A stretch of DNA of 11,369 nucleotides from Clostridia bacterium (lineage in GTDB: Bacteria; Bacillota; Clostridia; Christensenellales; UBA1242), in contig JAEETG010000050.1 in assembly GCA_016290255.1 (NCBI GenBank), positions 1 through 11,369 of the forward strand, read 5' to 3'. Below, piece after piece: positions 5,389 through 11,369 of the stretch. The translations under genes were made by a program, and so were the position numbers. The stretch's first letter is position 1. Each line of letters starts with the position of its first letter. The notes below the pieces were generated by a model. It was not told the origin of the DNA, searched no databases, and saw only the letters and a program-made list of their open reading frames with translations.

Positions 5389-6990
5389 TTGTTTTCACAT
5401 TTTAGAACCATTTTTGTATGCTTTTTGAGATTAATGCTTGGAATATGGATGGCAGAACTGTTTAGAGAAGGGAAAACGGTTTATTTTATTGTGCTTCTAT
5501 GCTTTTTTGTGTGTGTTTTGCTTATTTCATTTTTAAAGTTTGCAAAGAAATCTGCTTTTTTGGAAAAACTTTGGAAGTTTAACAAGTTTTTGGCAGTTAT
5601 GTTTGTGTCTGTGCTTGTTGGTTTTGGAGGGTTTTTACTTCAAATCAACAGTTTTTCAAATGAAAACAATGTGAATTTCAACACAAGTGAAAACTTTGTT
5701 ATAACAGGAAAACTGAAAGATTGTGCTGTTATTTATAGCACCGAAGCAACATTTTTTCTAAGTGATGTGTTTGTGTCTGGTGAAGGAAAAGCCTATAAAC
5801 TTGAAAAAGATGTTTATGTTAAAATGGAAAAAGAACTTGATGACAAAGTGCCATCATTAAGAGATGCGAGTATTGGTGACAGAATATCTTTTGTTGGAAC
5901 GATGAACACAACAGAGGTTGCGGGCTCAAATGGTGTGTTTATTTTTGCGTACAAAAATAACACTCGCTATATTGCAAAAACAAACACAGCAAAACTCAAA
6001 AACATAACAGAAGAAGAAACAAACTTAAATTTTTTCACGCAAACCAGAATGCTAATTAAAGACACAATCTATAAAAACATGGATGAGCGTAACGCTGGGC
6101 TGAGTTATGCCGTGTTTGTTGGGGATTTGTCTGGCGTTGATTATGAAATTGTTTCAAACTTTAGAGCAACAGGAGTGGCACACCTTTTGGCCGTTTCTGG
6201 ATTGAACACATCGCTCATGGCGATTGTTTTGGTGTGGATTCTAAATAAGTGCAGAGTGAAAAAGAAATATAGCATTTTGATTGTTGCTTTGCTTTTGCTA
6301 TTTTATTGTGTTATTTGCAATTTTTGTGCGTCTTGTTTGCGAGCAAGTTTGATGTCTATTTTGTTTTTGGTGGCCCAAGCGTTTGGCAAACAAAATGATT
6401 CCCTAAACAGCATATCGCTGTCGGGAATAATTTTGCTGCTCATTTGCCCAATTTTGCTGTTTGACTTATCTTTTGTTTTGAGTTATGCTTGTGTGTTTGG
6501 AATGGTTATGTTGGGGCCAGTGTTTTATAAGTTTTTCATGAAATGCAGGCTAGGGAAGTTTGTGAGCATGAACTTAGCCATAAGCCTTGCTGCTCAAATA
6601 GCAACACTTGTGTTATGTGTTAATGCGTTTGGTTATGTTTCCATTGTTGCTCTTTTGGTTAATTTGCTTGTTTGCCCAATTATGGAATATGTGTATATTG
6701 CAAGTTTTGTGTCGCTTTTAATCACTTTAATTATGCCATTTATGGGCTTTTTGTTGTGGTGCTGCCAGTGGGGACTTTGGCTTGTGGACGCAATCACAAA
6801 GTTTGTTGCGTCGTTTAGTTTTTCTGTTGTGTATTTAGACAAAATATCATGGGCTTTCCTTGTTTGGACATTTATAGCAACTTATATTTATAGTGGATTT
6901 ATGATTGAGAAAAACAAAAAGAAAAGAGTATTGATTTATTCTGGAACCGCTGTCGCTGGTGCTATGATTTTGTGTTTTTCGCTATTGTAG
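5389..6990 (+). CDS. comEC: ComEC/Rec2-family membrane protein, no MBL domain
   Basis: ComEC forms the inner-membrane channel that takes single-stranded DNA into the cell during natural transformation. The 533 residues show N-terminal membrane helices (about 5-45 and 65-85), an outside OB-fold-like region (about 100-200, with VITGKLKDC and IGDRISFVGTMN), then the competence domain from about 215, marked by FRATGVAHLLAVSGLNTSLM and many further helices to 530. The start is TTG at 5389, with AAGGGAG eleven bases upstream; the next in-frame ATG (5434) lies within the first helix. The usual HLLAVSGLH motif has Asn273 in place of His. There is no C-terminal metallo-beta-lactamase domain. It is followed by holA, a common Bacillota order. 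Real competence cannot be inferred from this gene alone. Confidence 0.88.
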   Translation: MFSHFRTIFVCFLRLMLGIWMAELFREGKTVYFIVLLCFFVCVLLISFLKFAKKSAFLEKLWKFNKFLAVMFVSVLVGFGGFLLQINSFSNENNVNFNTSENFVITGKLKDCAVIYSTEATFFLSDVFVSGEGKAYKLEKDVYVKMEKELDDKVPSLRDASIGDRISFVGTMNTTEVAGSNGVFIFAYKNNTRYIAKTNTAKLKNITEEETNLNFFTQTRMLIKDTIYKNMDERNAGLSYAVFVGDLSGVDYEIVSNFRATGVAHLLAVSGLNTSLMAIVLVWILNKCRVKKKYSILIVALLLLFYCVICNFCASCLRASLMSILFLVAQAFGKQNDSLNSISLSGIILLLICPILLFDLSFVLSYACVFGMVMLGPVFYKFFMKCRLGKFVSMNLAISLAAQIATLVLCVNAFGYVSIVALLVNLLVCPIMEYVYIASFVSLLITLIMPFMGFLLWCCQWGLWLVDAITKFVASFSFSVVYLDKISWAFLVWTFIATYIYSGFMIEKNKKKRVLIYSGTAVAGAMILCFSLL

Positions 6991-7019
6991 TTTACAAGAC
7001 TATATTTTTGTGGTAAAAT
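6991..7019 (+). promoter_or_regulatory. Promoter of holA
   Basis: TTTACA (6991-6996), a 17-bp spacer and TAAAAT (7014-7019) preceded by TGG. The -35 box abuts the comEC stop codon. The predicted start near 7026 is at the ribosome binding site GGGAG (7027-7031), so the leader would be only about 12 bases. holA may also be read from the comEC promoter. Confidence 0.8.
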
Positions 7020-7037
7020 TAAACCTGGGAGTTAAAG

Positions 7038-8003
7038 ATGAGATTCGACGAACTAAAGAGCAAACTTAAAACAAATGTAGACTTTGCCTATTTTTTGCTA
7101 GGCAAAGATTTCTTTTTGAGAACATCTGCAGAAAAGATGATAACAAAAAGATGTGTTGACTCATTTTTGGAGTTAAATTTATCAAAATTTAATGACGAAA
7201 ACTATTCACTTGATGCTTTTTTGGATGCACTGCAACTTGTTCCTTTTGGTGCTGAAAAAAGAGTGGTTGTTCTAAGTGAGGTGAGTTTAAACACACATGA
7301 TCAAAAAAAGATTTTGGAAGCCCTCAAAGCAAAAAATAATATGATTTGCATAATTTTTAAGTATGAAGAACTTCCTTCGTCACTAAGCAAAATAAAAGAT
7401 GAATGCACACTTGTTGATTGTTCTCCTCTTGAAAAAGAAACACTAAGAGCAATTATTGTGAATAAATTCGCCAAAAATAAGATAAAAATTGAAGCAAATG
7501 CTGTTCAAACTCTAATTGATTACACAAATGGTGACATGACATTTTTAGATCAAGAAATGAAAAAACTCATCTCTTTTGCAAAAGACGCAAAAGAGGTAAG
7601 TGAAAAAGATGTAATTGACCTTGTTCACAAAAACGTAGAATATTCTGTTTTTGAACTATCAAATGCGGTTGCTGAAAAGAATAGAGAAAAGGCAATAGCA
7701 CTTTTGGATTTGATGATAGAAAGCAAAGAAAGTCCGCAAAACTTGTTGGGAATGCTTTTGGCAAACTTTAGAAGAATGTTTTACGCCAGTGTTTCCAAAG
7801 AAAGCACAGCAACAATAGCAAACGCCCTGGGGGTTAAAGAATATTCCATCAAGATTGCAAAAAAAATGGCTTTAAAATTTACGCCAAAGAAGTTAAAGAA
7901 AATATTAGATATTGGTGGAAAGATTGATTTTGACATAAAAAACAGCAAGATGGAAGATAAGAACGCAATATATTATTTTGTGTCAAACATTTTGTTAATA
8001 TAA
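7038..8003 (+). CDS. holA: DNA polymerase III subunit delta
   Basis: Delta is the clamp-loader subunit that opens the beta sliding clamp during replication. The 321-residue product matches the family in length and layout. The N-terminal domain starts with YFLLGKDFFLRTSAEKMI (18-35), the usual LxGxExxL-like opening. It has a middle VPFGAEKRVVVLSEV stretch like the family's pattern of a hydrophobic strand after an acidic loop. The second domain includes IEANAVQTLIDYTNGDMTFLDQEMKKL (151-177), the classic domain II signature. The C-terminal domain carries ESKESPQNLLGMLLANFRRMFYA. No Walker A is present, as expected for delta. GGGAG lies six bases before the ATG. It follows comEC, its frequent neighbour in Bacillota, but rpsT, often next in Bacillus, is absent here. 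Confidence 0.9.
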   Translation: MRFDELKSKLKTNVDFAYFLLGKDFFLRTSAEKMITKRCVDSFLELNLSKFNDENYSLDAFLDALQLVPFGAEKRVVVLSEVSLNTHDQKKILEALKAKNNMICIIFKYEELPSSLSKIKDECTLVDCSPLEKETLRAIIVNKFAKNKIKIEANAVQTLIDYTNGDMTFLDQEMKKLISFAKDAKEVSEKDVIDLVHKNVEYSVFELSNAVAEKNREKAIALLDLMIESKESPQNLLGMLLANFRRMFYASVSKESTATIANALGVKEYSIKIAKKMALKFTPKKLKKILDIGGKIDFDIKNSKMEDKNAIYYFVSNILLI

Positions 8004-8034
8004 AAAACAAGCCCAATAATTTGGACTTGTTTTT
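8003..8034. terminator. Bidirectional terminator between holA and alr
   Basis: The arms 8003-8016 and 8021-8034 pair around a TAAT loop. In the plus-strand RNA one C-A mismatch (8012/8025) interrupts the 14 pairs. In the minus-strand RNA the same position is a U-G wobble, so all 14 pair. T-runs follow on both strands. The 5' arm begins at the last base of the holA stop codon, and the element lies about 115 bases beyond the alr stop. Confidence 0.88.
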
Positions 8035-8057
8035 ATATTTAGAGAGAAAAACAAAAA

Positions 8058-8087
8058 GTTAAGGGGATTTTTTCTCGTTAAGTGGGA
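8058..8087 (+). repeat. Short direct repeat GTTAAG-GGGA in convergent spacer
   Basis: GTTAAGGGGA (8058-8067) recurs as GTTAAGTGGGA (8077-8087), 19 bp apart, with one added base. It lies in the spacer between holA and alr, which holds no gene. The function is unknown and it may be chance. Confidence 0.4.
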
Positions 8088-8089
8088 GG

Positions 8090-8106
8090 GTGAGACAATG
8101 TCTCAC
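8090..8106. repeat. 17-bp palindrome in holA-alr spacer
   Basis: GTGAGACA (8090-8097) and TGTCTCAC (8099-8106) are perfect reverse complements around a single A. There is no T-run on either side, so it does not look like a terminator. It resembles a protein-binding palindrome but lies between two convergent gene ends rather than at a promoter. Confidence 0.6.
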
Positions 8107-8148
8107 ATAGCCATAATATGTTGCTTATTTGTTTTTGGTGACATTATT

Positions 8149-9162
8149 TTATCTAAAATTTGTTAAAACTTCATATGGGATTGTGTTTGTCATTTTTGCA
8201 ATTTCATTTGCGTTTAGTTTTTCATCCATTATGGTTGCATAATCTCCAACTTTGGCTGAAATGCCAGTTATGTCCACAATTGTCATGTTCATGCAAATGC
8301 TAGCGCATATTTTTGCTTTTTTCCCATTAATTATAACATATCCTTTTTTTGCATAGTTTCGCATAAGCCCATCAGCATAACCAATTGCCAAAACAGCATA
8401 GGTTATGTCTTTTTTTGCTGGATTATCAGTTCCATAGCCAATATATTCTCCTTTCTTTGCTTTGCCAACAAAAATAATTTTTGTTTTGATGCTTAAAATT
8501 GGCTTTAAATTTGGGTTCCCGTATCCATATATTGCAAGCCCACAACGGAGCATTTCGTTTTCATTTATGATGTCATCAATATAACTTGAGCTTTTATAGT
8601 GCATAAGAACGTTTTTGTTAATTTCTTCTAAAACGGATTTAAATCTCCTTTTTTGTGCGGTTGTTCTTTCGGCAATTCCGCCTCCAAAATGTGTGAAAAT
8701 CCCAGAAAGTTTAATGTGGGGTGTTTTATCAATTATGTCTAAAGCTTTTTTTATCTCATCCATGGTTTTGAAACCGAGTCTGTTCATTCCCGAGTCAATT
8801 TTTAGGTGTAAACAAACATTTTTTTGATATTTTGCCACATATTTTTGAATATTATATAGCTGTTTTTTGCAAAACACCGCCAAATGTATGTTGTTTTGTG
8901 ATGCATATTTTAGTTCGCTTGATGAAAAGCCACAAAGAACCAATATTGGTTTGTTTGAGTGTTTTCTCACAACGCGCGCTTCTTTTATTGTGTTAACCGC
9001 AAAATAGCTCACATATTCATCAAGAGTTGGAACAATGTTTTCTATTCCATGCCCATAGGCGTTTGCTTTCACAACGGCACAAATTTGTGGATTTTTTTGT
9101 CTAATGCAAAAAATATTGTGTTTTAAACTGTTAAAATTGATGATTTTTAGTGTATTTTTCAT
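8149..9162 (-). CDS. alr: Alanine racemase (PLP-dependent)
   Basis: Alr interconverts L- and D-alanine, supplying D-alanine for peptidoglycan. The 337 residues carry AVVKANAYGHG with the PLP-binding Lys32, LKIDSGMNRLGF (120-131, with the lysine that is carbamylated in known enzymes and the Arg next to PLP), SGIFTHFG (153-160), RCGLAIYG (206-213) and the second catalytic base Tyr243 in IGYGTD. Then come AIGYADGLMRN and ICMNMTIVDI, where the usual CMD is CMN. The protein ends at YEVLTNFR, so the common final RVPR-(x)-Y/F segment is missing, and it is shorter than most (about 360-390). The start fits the family alignment but has no ribosome binding site, and a TATAAT lies four bases upstream. 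It is divergent from pgi and convergent with holA. Confidence 0.92.
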   Translation of the reverse strand: MKNTLKIINFNSLKHNIFCIRQKNPQICAVVKANAYGHGIENIVPTLDEYVSYFAVNTIKEARVVRKHSNKPILVLCGFSSSELKYASQNNIHLAVFCKKQLYNIQKYVAKYQKNVCLHLKIDSGMNRLGFKTMDEIKKALDIIDKTPHIKLSGIFTHFGGGIAERTTAQKRRFKSVLEEINKNVLMHYKSSSYIDDIINENEMLRCGLAIYGYGNPNLKPILSIKTKIIFVGKAKKGEYIGYGTDNPAKKDITYAVLAIGYADGLMRNYAKKGYVIINGKKAKICASICMNMTIVDITGISAKVGDYATIMDEKLNANEIAKMTNTIPYEVLTNFR

Positions 9163-9166
9163 ATAA

Positions 9167-9172
9167 ATTATA
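9167..9172 (-). promoter_or_regulatory. -10 box of alr, apparently leaderless
   Basis: On the minus strand TATAAT (9172-9167) is separated from the alr ATG by only TTAT. An overlapping TATTAT (9175-9170) is an alternative -10. Either places the start of transcription at or within a couple of bases of the ATG. No convincing -35 box is seen 16-18 bp upstream (CAATTA at 17 bp), so the promoter assignment is tentative. Confidence 0.5.
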
Positions 9173-9202
9173 ATATTGTTAAAAAAATTTAATTGTTACC
9201 AC

Positions 9203-9231
9203 TTGAAAAATTTTTTTTAGTGTGTTAAACT
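9203..9231 (+). promoter_or_regulatory. Promoter of pgi
   Basis: TTGAAA (9203-9208), a 17-bp spacer and TAAACT (9226-9231) preceded by TGT. The predicted start is near 9238, giving a leader of about 29 bases with AAGGTGA before the ATG. An inverted repeat TGTCAC (9234-9239) / GTGACA (9259-9264) spans the start region. It is divergent from alr. Confidence 0.75.
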
Positions 9232-9266
9232 ATTGTCACAAAAAACAAATGCAAAAAGGTGACAGT

Positions 9267-11057
9267 ATGGAAAACAACGAATTAGTTCAAAACAAGAAAA
9301 ATGAAATCAAATTCCACTTTAACAACATGAGGGCGGAAAACTTCAAAAACGAAAAATATGGCATAAGTTATAAAGACATAATGAAGTTGAGTCAAAAAGT
9401 TGACCTTGCATATTACAAAGTTATGGATGATGAAAATAGAGAAACAGAGGCATTCTTTGATTTGGTTAGAAATCCACAAAACTTAAGTGAGATAAAAGAG
9501 TATGCAAATTTTGTTGCAGAAAATTTTGAAAATTTTGTGATTTTGGGAATTGGTGGTTCTGCCCTTGGAGCAAGAGCACTTTTCACAGCCCTTACCACAA
9601 TGGACTATAAAAAATGTGATTTAAAAAGAAACCAAAGGCCAAACTGGTTTGTTAGAGACAGCATTTGCCCAGAAAAGTTTGCTTGCCTTTTGGAAGCAAT
9701 TGATGTTAAGAAAACAATGTTCTGTGTTGTAACAAAAAGTGGCGGAACTCTTGAAACACTTGTTCAACTAAATCTTGTGATAGAAAAACTTAAAGAAGCT
9801 CTTGGAGATGAATATACCAAAAACATTTGTGCAGTTACAGCAAACTTAGATGGAAAACTAAACAAATGGGCAACAGAAAACAATGTGAAAACATTCTATT
9901 TTGGAAATGATGTTAGCGGAAGATTTTCAGTTTTCTCAGCAGTGGGGCTTTTGCCTGCTGCAGTTGTTGGTGCAGATATCGATAAACTTTTGGAAGGGGC
10001 AAACAATATGCTACAAAAATGCCACACTCTAAAGTTTTTTGAAAACCCAGCTTTGTATGGAGCAACTCTTCAAAAAATTGCTCTAGACAAAGGTTGCAAC
10101 ATTTCATATTTGATGCCTTATTCAGATAACCTAAAGATTATGGCAGAGTGGTATTGCCAACTTTGGGCAGAAAGTTTGGGAAAAACAATCAGCAGTTTTT
10201 GCAAAAATAAGCACGTTGGACAAACTCCAGTGAAAGCACTTGGAACTGTTGACCAACACAGCCAGATGCAACTTTGCCTTGAAGGGCCTTATGACAAAAT
10301 TGTCACATTCATTAGAGTTAATAAACATGAAAACGATGCAGTTATTCCAAACCTAAACAATGGCTTACTAGACGATTATGTTTGTGGGCACAAACTATCC
10401 GACATCTTAAATGTTTCACAGCAAGCAACAGAAAAAGCGCTATTAGAGCGCAACAGGCTCAACAGAACCATCGAAATTGATGAACTTGATGAATATTCAA
10501 TGGGTGAACTTTTGATGTATTTCATGATTGAAACGGCATTTATGGGGGCACTCATGGATGTTAACACATTTAACCAACCAAGTGTTGAGTTAATAAAACT
10601 TAATATCAAAGATATTTTAAGCAAGAAAGCAAGAGTCAGCAAAATTAAAGCAATTGTTGAATCTCAAAAAGAACAAGAGGAACAAAAAGAAGAAAACGCT
10701 GAAGTGGTTGAAGAAGCAAAACCTCAAGACGTTATTGAAGAAAAGAATTTGACTGATGAACTAACAAAAGAACCTGAGGTTATGACACAAATTGTTTCCG
10801 AACCAGTTGAAGAAACATTTGTGAGTGATGATGAAATTGAAGATTTTGATTTTGAAATAAGCAAAGAAGAGCAAGAACAACTCATGATGCCAGAAGTTGA
10901 AGAACTTGAAAAAGTTGAAGTTCCAGAAGTTCAAGATGAACAAAAAATTGATTTTTCTGAGGACGAACAACTTGAGGGGCAACAACAATTTGAGCTTGAA
11001 CTTGAAGAAGAAAAATCTGAGCCATTTAATGAAGATAAAAAAGAAGATATAGAATAA
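9267..11057 (+). CDS. pgi: Glucose-6-phosphate isomerase with acidic C-terminal tail
   Basis: PGI interconverts glucose 6-phosphate and fructose 6-phosphate in glycolysis and gluconeogenesis. ATG 9267 is chosen because AAGGTGA lies just upstream; the frame opens earlier at a GTG (9222), but that lies upstream of the predicted transcription start. The core (1-451) has the first SIS-domain loop G94-I-G-G-S98-A-L-G, TKSGGTLETL, the signature D215-V-S-G-R-F-S, E302-S-L-G-K (catalytic Glu), D329-Q-H331-S-Q (catalytic His) and NQPSVELIK with Lys444. All key residues are present. Bacterial PGIs of this type end near here, at about 450 residues. This one continues with about 145 residues (452-596), low in complexity, by hand count roughly 40 Glu and 10 Asp, with few aromatics. 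The tail is in frame, without a break, and ends in two TAA codons. Confidence 0.95.
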   Translation: MENNELVQNKKNEIKFHFNNMRAENFKNEKYGISYKDIMKLSQKVDLAYYKVMDDENRETEAFFDLVRNPQNLSEIKEYANFVAENFENFVILGIGGSALGARALFTALTTMDYKKCDLKRNQRPNWFVRDSICPEKFACLLEAIDVKKTMFCVVTKSGGTLETLVQLNLVIEKLKEALGDEYTKNICAVTANLDGKLNKWATENNVKTFYFGNDVSGRFSVFSAVGLLPAAVVGADIDKLLEGANNMLQKCHTLKFFENPALYGATLQKIALDKGCNISYLMPYSDNLKIMAEWYCQLWAESLGKTISSFCKNKHVGQTPVKALGTVDQHSQMQLCLEGPYDKIVTFIRVNKHENDAVIPNLNNGLLDDYVCGHKLSDILNVSQQATEKALLERNRLNRTIEIDELDEYSMGELLMYFMIETAFMGALMDVNTFNQPSVELIKLNIKDILSKKARVSKIKAIVESQKEQEEQKEENAEVVEEAKPQDVIEEKNLTDELTKEPEVMTQIVSEPVEETFVSDDEIEDFDFEISKEEQEQLMMPEVEELEKVEVPEVQDEQKIDFSEDEQLEGQQQFELELEEEKSEPFNEDKKEDIE

Positions 11058-11063
11058 TAATGG

Positions 11064-11093
11064 GGGCCACACACCAAAGTGTGGTTCTTTTTT
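11064..11093 (+). terminator. Intrinsic terminator after pgi
   Basis: CCACAC (11067-11072) pairs with GTGTGG (11079-11084) around the loop ACCAAA. Two G-U pairs and a G-C pair extend the stem to 9 bp (11064-11087). TTTTTT follows at 11088-11093. It begins seven bases after the pgi stop codon. Confidence 0.9.
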
Positions 11094-11102
11094 GTTAAAA
11101 TG

Positions 11103-11131
11103 TTGACAATTTGACCTTAATTTTATATACT
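11103..11131 (+). promoter_or_regulatory. Promoter of the 3'-partial gene
   Basis: A perfect -35 TTGACA (11103-11108), a 17-bp spacer and TATACT (11126-11131). The predicted start is near 11138, with GAGGGTG (11143-11149) before the ATG at 11155. It lies ten bases after the T-run of the pgi terminator, so the next gene is independently transcribed. Confidence 0.87.
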
Positions 11132-11154
11132 TTTCGTGAAAAGAGGGTGTAGCT

Positions 11155-11369
11155 ATGGAAAAAGATGAAGGAAAAATTATTATAGATGTTGGTGATGGTG
11201 ACGAAATACAATTTGATGTTTTTGCTGCAAATCATCCTAAACTAAGGGATCTTATAATTGAAAAGAAGAAGGATTCTAATAATTGTGAGATTAACCTAAA
11301 AGGGATTGAAAAGCTGAAAAGTGTTACTTCAATCACAATAAAGCCTGGTGTAACAGTAAAAGACCCAGA
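11155..11369 (+). CDS. Unknown protein, 3' end outside window
   Basis: An open frame of 71 codons runs to the window edge from an ATG with GAGGGTG five bases upstream and a strong promoter, so it is very likely a real gene. The visible product starts MEKDEGKIIIDVGDGDEIQF and is charged, with no signal peptide or membrane segment. The last stretch (INLKGIEKLKSVTSITIKPGVTVKD, given here in part as residues about 46-70) alternates hydrophobic residues with Lys/Ser/Thr and could begin a beta-rich or leucine-rich repeat, but this is a guess. I do not recognise the family. Confidence 0.7.
   Translation, partial: MEKDEGKIIIDVGDGDEIQFDVFAANHPKLRDLIIEKKKDSNNCEINLKGIEKLKSVTSITIKPGVTVKDP

Noticed and set aside
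8615..8827. Plus-strand 70-codon frame within alr
   Set aside because: It is antisense to conserved alr coding sequence with no resemblance to any family I know.
1..11369. Alternative genetic code (TGA as Trp), suggested by the AT-rich genome and the absence of TGA stops
   Set aside because: All genes are full length under the standard bacterial code and Trp is encoded by TGG throughout. Few TGA stops is expected in an AT-rich genome.

Overview
The window is an AT-rich, mostly housekeeping stretch of a low-GC Bacillota-type bacterium, probably a Clostridia-like or related uncultured lineage. The evidence is the gene order rpsM-rpsK-rpsD-rpoA-rplQ (rpsD inside the alpha operon), strong GGAGG-type ribosome binding sites, near-consensus sigma-A promoters often with an extended -10, and intrinsic hairpin plus U-run terminators. 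The standard code (table 11) holds: Trp is TGG and no gene needs TGA read as Trp. Eleven of the twelve complete genes end in TAA and comEC ends in TAG. The exact taxon cannot be told from this sequence alone.

Layout. Positions 1-3007 hold the 3' part of the ribosomal-protein/RNA polymerase alpha operon (uS13, uS11, uS4, alpha subunit, bL17), closed by a terminator. Positions 3034-4443 hold a HAD-family phosphatase-like gene and a cytidylate-kinase-like P-loop kinase, each with its own promoter, closed by a terminator shared with a convergent GNAT acetyltransferase gene (4445-4990, minus). Positions 5013-5363 are a dense regulatory strip: the GNAT promoter, a terminator-like hairpin overlapping it, a tRNA-Glu(CTC) on the minus strand, and the divergent promoters of the tRNA and comEC. 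Positions 5389-8003 hold a ComEC-type channel protein without a metallo-beta-lactamase domain, then holA (DNA polymerase III delta). A bidirectional terminator and a short palindrome-bearing spacer separate holA from the convergent alr gene (alanine racemase, 8149-9162, minus). Divergent from alr is pgi (glucose-6-phosphate isomerase), which carries an unusual acidic tail of about 145 residues. The window ends inside an unrecognised gene with a strong promoter.

No mobile element, CRISPR array or defence cassette is visible. The most striking unexplained structure is around tRNA-Glu. The predicted transcript begins with a 17-nt arm that pairs completely, using two G-U wobbles, with an arm just after the tRNA, followed directly by a U-run, so the whole tRNA is the loop of one long stem. 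Second-tier oddities are the acidic tail on PGI, an alr gene that looks leaderless and lacks the usual C-terminal end, a terminator-like hairpin whose loop holds part of the -35 box of the GNAT promoter, and a uS11 that differs at several normally near-invariant positions.
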